From NCBI GenBank assembly GCA_022496805.1, contig CM040088.1, positions 24,473,501-24,537,500 on the forward strand: 64,000 bases of DNA, read 5' to 3'. The position numbers and the translations under genes were made by a program. Below, piece by piece: positions 22,481-34,335 of the stretch (the stretch's first letter is position 1; the number at the start of each line of letters is the position of its first letter). This DNA comes from Pohlia nutans (Eukaryota; Streptophyta; Bryopsida; Bryales; Mniaceae). The notes under the pieces are model-generated. The model was not told where the DNA came from. It did not search any database and worked only from the letters and a program-made list of their open reading frames with translations.

Positions 22481-24202
22481 TTAGTACCCAAGTAGACTCC
22501 ACAGCCCTTTCTGCTTAAGTGGGGCGGCAGGCTCACTCTTGCAACTACATTCTGTTACCTCCAGACTGTGCAGGGGTGTACTAGGCTCCGCTTTGACCTC
22601 ATCAGTTTCTATCTGCCACAGCTTCTTGCTTACCAGATCCGGGTTATCGACATCAAGCTTCTGAATCTCCAACTTGTCCGCACCGACACTTTTAAAACGG
22701 TCACCTTTACCGAAGAGGCTCTTGGGAAGATAGCCATTTGTTTCGTCCTTCTGGACCGACTGCTCGATTCGATCCTTCACAGACCAGTGCAGCTTGGATC
22801 CGTTGGTCTCTACGATGTCGCGGTCGAACGATTTGAAAATCTTGGCATACTTACCATCCAGGAAGAGGCCGTAAGAATCCTCCGGCTTCCTCAGCGAGAC
22901 TCGTCTCGTGGGAATCGGTTTCCCCTGCGCATCTTTTTTCTGAGTGGCAGGAGAATCGTAAGTCCAGTAGAAGCGCAGGCCGTGCTTCGCAGCGTGTCTC
23001 TGCATCCACACGTAGGAGTATTGCCAGAGATCGTCCGGGTTGTACAAATCTTCCAGGTCTGCGCCGCCTCCCACGTTGCAGTGGCTCCCGGCGAACCACA
23101 CTTGCTTCACCTCCTGATTATCCCGCGTCACCTTGTCCCACAGCGTCGGCGCGAAGTGCTTGCGGTGCTCGTCGATGGCCAGCGCGTGGTACGCGTTTTC
23201 CACGATGCATGACAAACCTTGGCCGTGGAACTGGTACTGCTTACCTGCAATGCATTTGTTCTTTTCCATTAAAATTTCAAGGGAGTACCAATGATCGATA
23301 AGGGAAGATTATGGCGATATACTCTAATTTTTGACCCAAATTTTCTTATAATAACATAGCAAGCCCATTTTTCAAATAGGAAGCTGGCGATCAATGTAGC
23401 CACACAAAAAAAAGTGCTTACTGCTGTATCGACTCATTGGATAGACGTGGTCGTCGATGAGCTTGAACCCCGTCTCCGGTATGCCCACCGCCCCCACTGT
23501 GTCCCACACGCCCAGCATCTTCACCGTCACTGCGTGAATGTCGCAAACGGTAGACTTCTTCTCCTCCTTGAAAGCTTGAAATTTATTATAGAAATCGTTG
23601 TGCAGAACCGGGTCCTTCTTGTCGATCCCGTCACGATCCGTCGTCTGCACATATGCCTGGTACATGGCGTATGCGTTCACCACGACTGGATCCGATTCCT
23701 TCAACTCCGGTTTATTCTGGAGATTCACTGATACATTCTTCAGTACACCGCCGCACTTGTGCACAAGCGAGACGAGACTGCGCGCGGAAAACGCCCCGCG
23801 GCTAAACCCGAACACGAAAATCTCGTCACCTTCATGGTAGTTGTTCGACAACCAGACGTATCCCTCGATGACGTTCGCTGACAGTCCGTAACCGAATCCT
23901 AGACCTGACAAGTGTCCGAAGAAATCCGTTCCCACACCTTTGATGTATCGCACCAGCTGCACGGGCAGCCGGTCCGGCTCCAGCCCCACCGGCAGCCCGC
24001 AAGTGCCGCACGGACCATCTGCACCCGTCATAGGATACGTCGCGTAATCGTCCGGCGACGAATCATCAATTGCCTCGAACATTCGAGCCACGTTTGACAA
24101 GTTGAGCCTCTTGTTCCCCGTGCCATCGAACATCAACACCAGCCGCCGATTTGGCGGTTTCAGCGGCTCCCGCTTGGGCGATACCGAATCGGTGGTGCTC
24201 AT
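22481..24202 (-). CDS. DUF2235 alpha/beta hydrolase (Tle1-like phospholipase fold), 2 exons
   Basis: Exons 23422-24202 and 22481-23244 give 514 residues. The 177-bp intron (donor GCA|GTAAGC, acceptor TTGCAG|GTAAGC) leaves a split Ser261. The N-terminus carries RRLVLMFDGTGN (19-30), the opening signature of DUF2235. GFSRG (132-136) supplies nucleophile Ser134. GVWDTVG holds Asp234, and GSHCNVGGG (313-321) holds His315, so a complete catalytic triad is likely. HALAIDEHRKHF before the His block is also typical of the family. No signal peptide or membrane segment, so probably cytosolic. Family members include bacterial type VI lipase effectors and fungal and bryophyte proteins; the plant substrate is unknown. 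The ATG at 24202 is preferred because the frame upstream offers only GTG. A TTGCAG just before it could be the acceptor of a 5'-UTR intron. The exons are much richer in GC than the flanks. Confidence 0.9.
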
Positions 24203-24949
24203 CCTGCAATCCAATTCGCATCCCACACATACAATCTCTCAGAATACTATAATTACAATTCCTTTGCTGGATTCATTCTAGAGCTGAAATTGAAAATCTA
24301 GACTTTCATGCTCATTTTCTCAAAGCCGCCAGTGAAATGCCTACAACACGATCAACACCGTAACTTCTACCTGAATCATCCGTGCATATATATTCTACCA
24401 ACAGAAGAGATTGCCTAGACCTAACTTGGCATGCAAGAGACTTTCACGCTCATTTTCTCAAAGACGAAATACATTCAACACCGTAACCTCTACCTTCATC
24501 CGTGCATATAATACCGACAGAAGAGATTGCCGGCGAAAATGTAGACCTAACTTGACACGATATCGGACAACCAGTTCGATTCGCTCGTGTAATTATCAAA
24601 GACCAGAAAACCAACAACATTGTTCACCTGATTTCCCGGTGTCGGTCACGCAGAGATTCGCTCCAAGGTGTAGCTGGAAGGATGTCAGTAGTCAAAATCT
24701 AGCTAACACGCGCACAGCCCCCAGAACGTTGATCGCAAATGTTGCTAGTATTCGGGACCTCACGATGACAAGCTAGCTGATAACAGAGTGGATAAGGACA
24801 CACTCTCCCAGGATGCTCTGTTAAATACTAAGTCTCCGAGGGCCTGCAATGATGCGTCGCAAGTCAAAGCGCATCTGTTGGTGCTGCAGAAGGATGTCAG
24901 TGCAGAGCTCGGAGGGTCAAGTGGCTTCACATGTGAAATGGACACGGTG
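24203..24949 (-). promoter_or_regulatory. 5' leader region of the DUF2235 gene
   Basis: The sequence between the start codon and the TATA boxes. It holds a tandem duplication of period 138 bp (starts 24301 and 24439; marker ACTTTCACGCTCATTTTCTC) with AACACCGTAAC and AACAGAAGAGATTGCC in both units. TTGCAG at the 24203 border suggests an intron within the leader, but the donor cannot be chosen. Confidence 0.45.
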
Positions 24950-24990
24950 TATTTATAGGCTACTTGTGTCACGGACAAGGATTATTTATA
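24950..24990 (-). promoter_or_regulatory. Twin TATA boxes for the DUF2235 gene
   Basis: Two perfect TATAAATA boxes on the minus strand, at 24950-24957 and 24983-24990, in similar contexts (GCCTATAAATAC and GGCTATAAATAA). Transcription start would fall about 25-35 bp beyond each, near 24920 or 24953, giving a leader of 700 bp or more before splicing. Confidence 0.6.
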
Positions 24991-25840
24991 GCCTGCATAT
25001 ATCTTACAGTCTATATTTAAGTTTTTATTTTGTTTTTAAATTTATTTATTTAAGTTGTCCGCAGCGGACGCAACTGACGCATAGAACAGGCGGGGGTAAA
25101 AGTGTCTCACGTGTTTTGATCACAGGCTGGATGCGAGAAAAGCATGGATCGTCAGATCGTGGTGCAAAGGATGTGTAGCCACGGTTGCGCCAGGATTCGC
25201 TGTTCAAAGTCACAAGCTACTAGCACAGGATTACAGAGAATACAGACAGGTTTTGGACTTTTGACTCCCGAAAATGCTCTGCTTAAAGCATCCACACCCT
25301 TGCACGCTCAGATTACCGCAAGAGCCTTCTTCGGCTCTTCCCCACCCTCGTACACCAAATGGTCAATGGACCGATCACAATCTTGATAATCCACTGTTTT
25401 CAAGATGATAAGATAATCAACTCAGAGAAAGCAACCAATCAGAGTGGAGTTTATTGAAATGAGGTAACTTGAGACCCCCTTCGTATGAGGCCCTGGATTA
25501 TTACATACTCCGTATCTCCCACTTTCAACCCTTCTTTTCTTCGATGTTGCGACTCTCTTAAATGTAAGAAGGCTGTAGAAACGGGAAATCGCACGGTAAC
25601 TATGGTAAATCGCTCACTTTGCTCCTTAGTTTGCCACTTCACCAGAGGAAAATCCTTTGTTATGCTTATCTTGCGACCAACCCCAATGCCCCAATGCCCG
25701 TAGAGAAGAACACGTGATCGTGACTACTCACAATCATCAATTGCAACCTTCCAAAGGATGAGGGCAAGAATCCAGGAGGAGATAAGATTTCGTTCAAGGA
25801 ATTATTGTGCATTTTAGGTTTGACACCTCCTAATTTACTA
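24991..25840. other. Spacer without recognised gene
   Basis: Mixed composition; several 60-110 codon frames on the plus strand have no motif. It may contain upstream promoter elements of the DUF2235 gene. Confidence 0.45.
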
Positions 25841-26163
25841 CTCCCTTTGTTTCACAAAAAAACGGTGGTTTCCTTTCGAGTGCGGGATTAAGAACAGTGA
25901 CGCGCTTTTCACCATAATGCCATTTTTAACAGAAGGTGCTCTTTGGCTTAACACGCTTTTCAACCGTAACCACGAATTCTACTACAGCTGGGCCCATTAA
26001 GTTCCAGAGCCCATTAATACAAGTCTACAGTTTCATGTTATTGCAGGCATCTGTAGTTTCCATAAAAGCATATTTCTAATACTCCTAATAATAATGAAAC
26101 CATGGTTTTATTCTGGTACAAAGTTTATGCAAAAACCATGGTTTTTTTGTGAAACAGAGGGAG
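25841..26163. mobile_element. Stowaway-like MITE, 323 bp
   Basis: Begins TA-CTCCCTTTGTTTCACAAAA and ends in the complement CTCCCTCTGTTTCACAAAA followed by TA. The CTCCCTC terminus and TA duplication are the classical plant Stowaway (Tc1/mariner) signature. Non-coding. Confidence 0.88.
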
Positions 26164-26391
26164 TAGTAGAAAGGGTAGTCTTTGGGCACCAAGACCTGCC
26201 AACAAACAAAATCAGCACTGGCACTTCAAATGTGAGCCTTGTCTAGGTAAGATGCAGGGATGCGAGCGTCTCTTCAAACATCCTCAAACTCCACAATTAT
26301 GTCCAAATCTCTTATTCGTCGACCTATTTATGCAAAATTCATACGTAGAATGGGCCATATGACATGATCAAGGGTGAAGAGAGTGGCATGA

Positions 26392-26918
26392 GAGCATGCC
26401 CAACAACATGAGTTTTGGTAGGACTAACGCCAAGGTAGTGGTAGATGACGGGTTGGTGTTTAAAAAATGCCCCTAGCAGCACAAGTTCTGACGCCAAGGA
26501 ATATAGCGGCATGCTCTTTCTTGATGTTTCCCCGCCATGTGAGCTTCGCTTGGCGCAGGAGAATTACTGACGCAAAACACCATTGTAAAGAGGAGTCAAC
26601 AGAGAATCATGCATTGGGAGATGCGCAGCCCATTCCAACTCGACACTTGCTCCAACTTATGTGCTAGCTCTGACACATGCCTCCACTTCGTTCATGTTTT
26701 CAATATTTTTTTAATAGCTTGGTGTGATAAAACTAGTGTTGCTGGGGCTGGCATGTTGGCCTACCCTCCAAACCTCATTTGAAACCCAAACAAAATGCAA
26801 TTGGAGGAGAATTTGGACTCCCCCTGCTGGGCTTGCTTTGAGGGACTTAGATTTTGAAATATCAACCCCATCAAACAAGATATGGCGAGTCATCGTGAAG
26901 TCATGGGTGACGATGCTC
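26392..26918. mobile_element. Harbinger-like MITE (candidate)
   Basis: Left end GAGCATGCCCAACA and right end complement of GAGCATCGTCACCC, flanked by TGA and TAA. Inverted similarity beyond the first 10 bp is weak, so this is a lower-confidence call. Confidence 0.4.
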
Positions 26919-27665
26919 TAACACAAAAGGATCAAACACAAAGAGATCAGCTGAAAACGACACTCTCCGTTTCCCATGCAAGTTGGTTGTCTGTCAGACC
27001 CTCCCAGTGCATGAGTGTGGATGCTCTTTATAATATCTGCAATGAAGCGTCTCACTATGTCAAAGCACTCTTGCTAGTGCTGCAGACGCAGATCGATCAG
27101 AGCTGCGCCAGTCAGTGCCGGCAGTGTTCTTTTGGGTCCATGAAGTTCATGTGGTTATTGTGTACGACATCGAAACCATAGGGTACAATTAAGAGCACGT
27201 GTACTCAAATTATTGAGTATGAATACGGCCGGTGGGTGTGTAGAATTTGAGCTTCGTAGTAAGGTAGAGGGCCCATAAACCGATCAAATTTCAGGTTGAA
27301 CAAGTTCCTCATGGAGTGTTCAAAAGAGTATTTTTGGGAGAATGTGCAAACTTTGTTGGAGAGCATTGATGATGGAATCAAAATTTTCCAATTTTTCTTT
27401 ATTTAGTTATGAGTTTTGGAAGGTGATGTCATAAGTGTTCCTTAAACCGATCAAGCTGTGGTGTACATTTGAGGGTGGGCTTGAAGGCTAGAATCTTCTT
27501 TCTGAGAAGATTGGCCTAGTGCACGGTTTTTGGTCCTGCACGGATTATGAGCCCTTTACTTTATAAGAGTAGAAGCGTCTATATGTGTATGCAACAAGCG
27601 TCTAATATATTTGATGATGTAGAGTGCAGGAGTATTCAAGTTCTCAAGTTGGACACATAATAGAG
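26919..27665. other. Spacer without recognised gene
   Basis: Nothing recognised. Confidence 0.5.
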
Positions 27666-28331
27666 TTAACCCCTAAAGGTTGGGCCTATGACCATGGAAT
27701 CATGTTTTATCTGTCACACTCAATTTTGCTACTAAAAATAATACAAGAATTCAAATTTATATTTTTAGTAGATGAAGTCACATGTCTACTACAAATCATG
27801 AATTTTTCATAAATTTTGGTGAAATTTTGAAATTACTGTGGTTTTATAAAGTGATTGTAAAAAAAATCTATATCAATTACAAAATGTACTAGAAAATTCA
27901 GATTTTTTACCTAAGGTGTAAATTACAATGAAGAAAAGTTTAGTTAATGAAAATCATCCGTGTATCTAAATTTAGAAAATTTTGCTACACCTTGGTAATA
28001 CCTACCGAACTTGTCAAGCTTCATTTTGTTAGTTAAGCTCAAATGCAATGGAACTCATTTTCATGGCCTAAATTTAGTTTAAGTAGAACAAGAAAAAAAA
28101 TTCAAAATACACTACACGGTGAACCGTTTTTACGATTCTTTTTGTAGTTGGGACTCTATGTAAAATTTAAAAATAGCTTGAATGATTTGAATTTAACTTG
28201 AAGGGGTGGAATCACCAAGCAAAGCCCTTCACATAAAGAATTGGATGTAAATCATCTACACAGCAGTTGGAATTGAACAGTCGACTTCATTCATAAGCCA
28301 TTTTTTGGTCTCGGCGGCGTTTAAGGGTTAA
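27666..28331 (+). mobile_element. TTAA MITE family B, copy 1
   Basis: 666 bp, ends TTAACCCCTAAAGGTTGGG and complement of TTAACCCTTAAACGCC. Reverse-complement partner at 54203-54921, sharing GACCTATGACAATGGAA-like and GTGACACTCAATTTTG blocks. Non-coding. Confidence 0.85.
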
Positions 28332-29595
28332 CCAAAAAGAGTGTCTTAGAAACTCACCTCATACTCACCTTAGACTCGTTTGAGTTCAAAAAAGACTGCA
28401 AAAATAATCAATGGTGAGCTCAAGAATAATTTAAAGCAAGGCCTTGCACCACTTGTAGGAGTGGGACTCGTGACCTCCCCTAAGTCTAAGGGGAGTTCCC
28501 ACAAGTTCTCCCAAGTCTAAAGGGCTAATCATGAAGGGACCAAGGAATTATTCATTCATAGTCCGTGTCAGATATTGATATTATTGGGGCAGAGACTCCA
28601 CATAGACTCAGCAAAAGTCCCTGCTTCTTTTTGGTTAAGCCAAGTATATATGAGAACGTGAGGCATTTGAAGTAACTTAAATAATATGGGTTTTAAAAAA
28701 TTGAAGCAACCCACATAGATTTATTTATTTTTAAATGTTTTCAAATATTGTAAATTACTCTGAAGAATGCAGCCCACATGACGTAGAGTAACTAGTGCAA
28801 GGTGGACACACCTAAACCACTCGAGACCTAATTCTACACCCTATCATTGACTCCCAATTCCACCTCACTTCAAATGAACACCAAATGCATTAAATGATAG
28901 GTGGAACTCAATGTAAATAGAGCATTTTTAGGTACTACAATGAATGACAATGAGATCACAAAGTGATGATTAAGCTATTAAGACAATGAACGAAGCAATT
29001 CTTCACGACAATTGCAAGTAGATTCTTTAAGTGTAAATAGGTGGAATTGGGTGTAAATGGGGCGGTGTAAGGTAGCTCTTCTATCAACTATAGGCTGGTT
29101 TTGAATGATTGTACATTGAACAGGGATGGTTAGGAGTATTAGGGGGACCAAAAAATTAGAGGGACTTACATTGTAAAAATTACCTTGTCGTAAAAAACTC
29201 ATTGTGTGGCAAAAATTTAAAAAAATAAATGTGACTATCTTACTATTTGTATCAAAAAAAATTAACTAGTGCTTTTGTATAGTAATGGTAAATATTTATA
29301 TAGTATGAAATGTTGATAAACTTGCACCTGTCCCCTAATACCCCTATTCAATGTAGAGCATTTTTGGGATGCTCATGGCCCCCACCTAGGGGCGAATTTG
29401 TATTTCAAGCCAGACCACTTTGAAAATTCATAGAATTTACAAATTTTATAAGGGAAAAAATAAAATAAAATAAAATAAAATCCCTTCAATTCAACTCCAA
29501 TAAGATTTATCTTTCCTTGAAAATTTTGTAACATACTTGCCATGCCTTCCAAGATGTTCAGATTTCTTAAATAGATGGTAATAGCTACTTCCACC
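28332..29595. other. Spacer with a dispersed repeat
   Basis: No gene. 28452-28650 is similar to 55495-55680 (blocks GAGTTCCCACAAGTT, TTGGGGCAGAGACT, CATAGACT). That dispersed repeat is of unknown type, without clear termini. Confidence 0.5.
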
Positions 29596-29598
29596 TTA

Positions 29599-30490
29599 GA
29601 GCATCTCCACCAACAGCTATGAATTGTACTTTGAAGATCATTCAAAACTTGAGACCTTACCTTGTAGCTCTCCACAACATCACTCAAGTAGACTTTGAAA
29701 ATAGTAAGTAAGTGACTCACAAATCACCACGCAGAGAATGTGCAATTAACCCTTGAAGGACATATATTTTCCTAATTCCACACTCAAAACCTCTTTGAAA
29801 CTCCATTTTAAGCATAATTATTATTTTTAATTTACTTTGGTTCTATTTTAAAGAAGATAGTATAGGGCCCTCAAAGGTGCTTGGTTTGGCATTTAAAAAA
29901 ACCCATTTAGTGCAACGGACTAGAAGTTATGAGCAAGATTCTCCCAAAATACAATATAGCCTATGGGGCTTGGTAAGTCCTTTAAGGGTTAAAAAGAGAA
30001 GATACACTAGCTTGAGTTGTTTTGAGGGCCCTAAACTCGATGTCTCCCTCCAAACAAATTACTAACCAAACCATGCACATCCATTTTTACAGAGTTGGAG
30101 AGCTATCCATAATGCTAAAGTAGAAGCACTCATAACCAACAATGCATCCAAAACCACTGTGTAGACTGACCATAATGGTTAACAACCAACTCAATGCCAC
30201 TTGTGTAGAACTTTTTGTCAACCAATCAACTTCTTGTACTATTACCTATATTAGTGCATTCCAAGAAGAAGCTTGAATTGGTTTGTGGAAACATATGTTC
30301 ACGGATTTGGGATAGTATAGTTATAGGTTTTGGGTGATGACTAACTTTGCACTCTGAAAATTTGTAGAAGTTTCAATTTTTAGAATAAAATTATGAAAAA
30401 AAATTGCATTCCTCATGATCTCTACTTTCCTATGAAGAAAAAAATACTATAAGTTATGGGTGCTTCTAACTTACCTCAGTAGAGATGCTC
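29599..30490. mobile_element. Harbinger-like element with nested TTAA MITE
   Basis: GAGCATCTCCACC at the left and the complement of GAGCATCTCTACTGAGG at the right, each flanked by TTA (29596-29598 and 30491-30493). It is 892 bp in total, of which about 240 bp is the nested element at 29756-29992. No transposase ORF. Confidence 0.8.
29756..29992. mobile_element. TTAA MITE nested in a Harbinger-like element
   Basis: 237 bp, ends TTAACCCTTGAAGGACAT and complement of TTAACCCTTAAAGGACTT, TTAA at both borders. Confidence 0.8.
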
Positions 30491-30638
30491 TTAGAGCCAA
30501 TTTACATGGTCGTCTGCCCAAGCAGATGAATAACAATTTATTTTTTAAAACGGCTCTATATCAGTGGGGGAATGGGCCTGCCAATCTACCACGGCTACGG
30601 GCAGCTTGTTTGTAGGAGCCCATGGAAACAAGCCCTTA

Positions 30639-31056
30639 GAGCATCCTCACCGTTTCTCCAGACCCCAAACCGCGATTGCTTGTATGGAGCCTGCACTGTT
30701 TTCGTCGCCCCACCGGGACTCGCACAGGAGCCCTTGACGTCGCGGGCTCTGGAAAAAATGTCCTCCTCTCGCTATCCTGTTGTATTCGTGTAGTTTTGTT
30801 GGAGCCCAAAGTGCGGGAATTGTGAGGCAGATTTTGTCTATTTTTGGTTTAGGGAGAATGTGGCTCGACTAGGCTGCAGCTGTTGCACCCAAAAATGGTC
30901 GGTCAACGCGGGCGTGGCTTGTTCGCAGCTGTATTTCCCCCTGAAACCGCGTGGCATCAGTGAGGCTCCCAAAATTTGGCGAGTCACAAGTTAAGATCCG
31001 GGCCCTCCAAAGCTCCTTCCCCGAGCCTTTGATCTGGAGAAACGGTGAGGATGCTC
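30639..31056. mobile_element. Harbinger-like MITE, 418 bp
   Basis: Perfect terminal inverted repeats of at least 23 bp beginning GAGCATCCTCACCGTTTCTC, flanked by TTA duplications (30636-30638 and 31057-31059). Unusually GC-rich interior (CCCAAACCGCG, GGTCAACGCGGGCG). Confidence 0.9.
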
Positions 31057-31802
31057 TTAGTCATGCCCCTGCTCAGGATCACCTTCCAGTACCTCCTAGT
31101 CATCAGCCTTTTCTGCCAGGTCATCAGCACTTTCTGTCAGTACCTCCAAGTCCAGGATTGGAACTTGAGGGTACGGCACGCATCATGATTCCAGGCAAGT
31201 ACTTAGGGCAACGTGGGGATGATGGATGAATTTCATCCTATTCTGATACTCATTCATTCTCAAGCACCCCACTACGTACCTACTTACCATCATCCTTTTG
31301 CAAACAAACCATGTGCAACTAAAGGAGAGCCCCCACGGGCCACCCGCACCCGCTCTACGTACGGTGTTGACACTCTTCCCTATTTCTCCATGCATAGTTA
31401 TTGAGATATACATGTTGTCAGAGAGTGAGTTGGCCTGCACTCAATGCGGGTTGGCTCAAACCAAAAAGCACACTCACCCTCAAGAGTGGGTTCACTTGTT
31501 TCTTTATTTATATTTCTACCATGAACAGTGCTGGCAAACATTGCAAAAAAAAAAAATTCCACCATGAACAGTACTAAGAGACTTTGCAAAAAATATGTGT
31601 CAGCATTTCAAGACCGGGCCATCATAGGGACACACAAGATCCCTAACACCCAATTTCCAATGAACAGTGCCCAAACTCACCCGTTGTCATAAAGAAGGTA
31701 TAGATCTCCCATGGACAGGGGCTCTAGGGGCCGGACCGCACTGTATAGTTAACAAATTGTGAAGGTTTGGTGACTGGTATCACGGAATGCGAAGGTAGTT
31801 TG
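31057..31802. other. Spacer without recognised gene
   Basis: Small direct repeats (CATGAACAGTGCTGG-like, 31519 and 31563; GTCATCAGC). ORFs lack motifs. Confidence 0.5.
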
Positions 31803-32261
31803 TTAACCCTTAAGTGTGCAAGGAGCTCCATGGGGCCATGTTTGATCGTTTTTGAGTCAAATGCTGATTTTCACCTAGTTCCTAATTTCAAATGAAATTG
31901 ATCCCAACTAAGAATGTGTTGGAATTGTCTTCTACTTTCTAGTCCAATTTACGGTTCTTCAAAATTGTTAAAATTGCACTTTTACAACACTTTAAAGCTT
32001 ACAGTCCTAAAATTCTAATATACACTGCAGAAAAAGTTTTTCAGTCAAATTTCTTTTTATGTAAGCTCGAGAAGCATGCAACCTACACCTTGCTGTTCAT
32101 CACTATTATTTACATTTTTTCTTTAAAATTTATACTATTTTAGGCATTTTTGTAATTACTATGGCTATTACAAGAGAAAACTTTGAAAAAACTCATGAAA
32201 TTTATTTTCATTTAAATAATTATGAAAAAATTAGTGTAAATTGATTTAAGGCTTGGCTTAA
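31803..32261. mobile_element. TTAA MITE family E, copy 2
   Basis: Starts TTAACCCTTAAGTGTGCAAG and matches the split copy at 18881-19680 over about 440 bp (markers CATGTTTG, TTTCACCTAGTTCCTAATTTC, CATGCAACCTACA). The right border is uncertain; it abuts the TTAA of the next element. Confidence 0.7.
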
Positions 32262-32687
32262 CCCTTAAGTCTCCACACTACATTTATCCGGTCAAGCCTC
32301 ATCAATTTCTCACATTTTAAAATGTATTATATTTTTTGGTGTTTTTCTCATATAAAATATCTTTATGTTATTTAATTTTTTAATTTTTTTTATAAGCAGT
32401 TTTTAGTAAGCCCTACCTAAATTACTTTTCATTCAAGGTATTTTTAAATCTAAAAATGCAATATTTTTCACTAATTTTGGTGACATTGAAATTTAGTCAT
32501 GTGTGAAACATATTTTTCAAAATTCAGTATGATTGTCATTTTAAAACTATGAATTTGCAAATGTTTGTATAGTGCCCTAACAACAACATTGTGCCTTGTC
32601 ACTCCCACATAAAATTGGTACTTATTAAAAAAACAAGCCATGTCACCGTTTTTTGTGATTTCTTCATGAAAATTTCCAAACTTCAAG
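32258..32687 (+). mobile_element. TTAA element family F, left part
   Basis: Starts TTAACCCTTAAGTCTCCAC and shares its first 100 bp with 20489-20598 in reverse. Interrupted at 32688 by the element at 32696-33333 and resuming near 33334. The right terminus was not found. Confidence 0.5.
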
Positions 32688-32695
32688 AATATCAA

Positions 32696-33333
32696 CTCGG
32701 GTGGGTCACTTACTGCATTTTACAAACAACGTGCGGCAGAAAATAGCACGGGTTTTATTCATCATAAGTAAAATTTATAAGAATTTATAAAAAAATTACA
32801 AATAAGATAGACTGTAATGAAAGAGTACAGGCCATTATAAACAATTTAGGTACACCACAATTTTGGTCCATTATGATTTTAGTACATGTAATTTAGGGAA
32901 TTGCGAATGGGATCCAAGGTATTAAACTGAGTACAGTTTGTTTTGGGGGGGGGGGGGGAACATCTGGAGCACAGTTGGTAGGAAAGGGCGGTCAGCTGCG
33001 CGGTGGACGAAAAGTAGGTCTAGAAGTGCACATTTTCCAGAATGTATGAAAGAAAGTTAAGTTCTGGTCATTTTCTTGAGGCCATTTTTCTCAAATTTTT
33101 AAAGTCATGTTACTTTTAGATTATATTTAAGCCTTTACAAGGAAGATAGCATATAAAAAACTGCATTGGTCACCGTTTTATAAAAAATGATAGAGTCCAT
33201 AATATAGGCCATTTTTTCCCATTAAGTAATCATAGGGGTCCTTTTAATTTCAGCTAGGAGGTAAATAGCCCCCCAAAAAACACCCCCTCACCGCACGTGG
33301 TACCCAAAATATATGAAGAGTGACCCACCCGAG
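32696..33333. mobile_element. hAT-like element with perfect 8-bp target duplication
   Basis: Terminal inverted repeats CTCGGGTGGGTCACT and its exact complement, flanked on both sides by AATATCAA (32688-32695 and 33334-33341). An 8-bp duplication is characteristic of hAT transposons, although the CTCGGG terminus is not the usual CAGGG. A 14-G run (32945-32958) lies inside. 638 bp, no ORF of note, so non-autonomous. The TIR resembles that of 8788-9034. Confidence 0.88.
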
Positions 33334-33341
33334 AATATCAA

Positions 33342-34335
33342 GTCTAGTTTTTGGTTCACTTTTTGAATTTCAAATATTCCAAATATTAAGCACTTTATTG
33401 CATTTTTAAACCTTGTAGGTCAAAATTTGACTGTCATCCTAAAACATGAAAACCTATCAAATTTTTTTGGGGGGATTCTTTTTGCACACTATGGTTTTCC
33501 ATTGTGAAATTCACCATTCACCAAAAAAAATAGATTATTTGAAGTTATTTAATGGTTATAATAATTTTTTAATCTCAAAAATCACAAAAAAAGATATACA
33601 ATGGAATTTTCAAAGATTACCATGGTCAACTTTAACAAGTACGGATGATTCTTAATAAGTGAGTCATCAATTATTAATGACTCATTGACATGACCATAGC
33701 AAATATAATGTGAACTTAGAAACATCAACAATATTTTGAGACGTTAAATTCATCCAATCTAAACCCAATTGAGAATGTTTAGAAGATTCTCAAAGATTCC
33801 GTTCAACATGGTTCAAATATCATCTGAAATTTGAATGAGTTGAGGCTAATTTTTGAGTGCCAATGGAATTTGATTTATGAAAACAATCTCCTCGAGTTGT
33901 GCCAATCTATGCCTTCTAGATTGGAAGAAGTGATCAAAGCATAGAGTGGACACACAAGTTGGTAGATTAGTCAAGTTTGGTGATCAATAAATCACTTTTG
34001 TGTGTAGGAGAAGTATAGACAATCAAATAGTTGTAGAGCTTGAATTAGTCAAACGTAATGAAGGTGACAATTAATATGCAACTACGTTTATATGAAAAAA
34101 TTATTTTAAAAAAATAAAAAATCTTCTTACTCGAAAGTTCTTTGTTTTTACATTTTTGACTAGCATGTCCAATTGGAATTTTTAAATCTATCATAAATCA
34201 TTTTAAATTAATTTATAAGGCCAAACACCAAAAACACTTAAAAAATTTCACCAACAATCAATATTCTATTTTTAGAACGTAAAACTTGGTTTGATTGATT
34301 GAGTAGTGTTAGACTAGGACTCCGCTTACCCCGGG
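33342..34335. other. Spacer without recognised gene
   Basis: AT-rich; probably includes the continuation of the interrupted element at 32258. Nothing else recognised. Confidence 0.45.

Noticed and set aside
22568..23212. Long open frame (214 codons) on the plus strand
   Set aside because: It is the antisense shadow of the GC-rich DUF2235 exon 2.
23245..23421. Reading the two DUF2235 open frames as two separate genes
   Set aside because: They join through a clean GT-AG intron with a matching split Ser codon and together form one family-length protein.
24203..24226. N-terminal extension of the DUF2235 protein to 24226
   Set aside because: It would begin with GTG, which is not a normal plant start; the ATG at 24202 directly precedes the conserved region.
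32945..32958. Run of 14 G as a regulatory quadruplex
   Set aside because: Single homopolymer inside a non-autonomous transposon; such runs are also prone to sequencing error.
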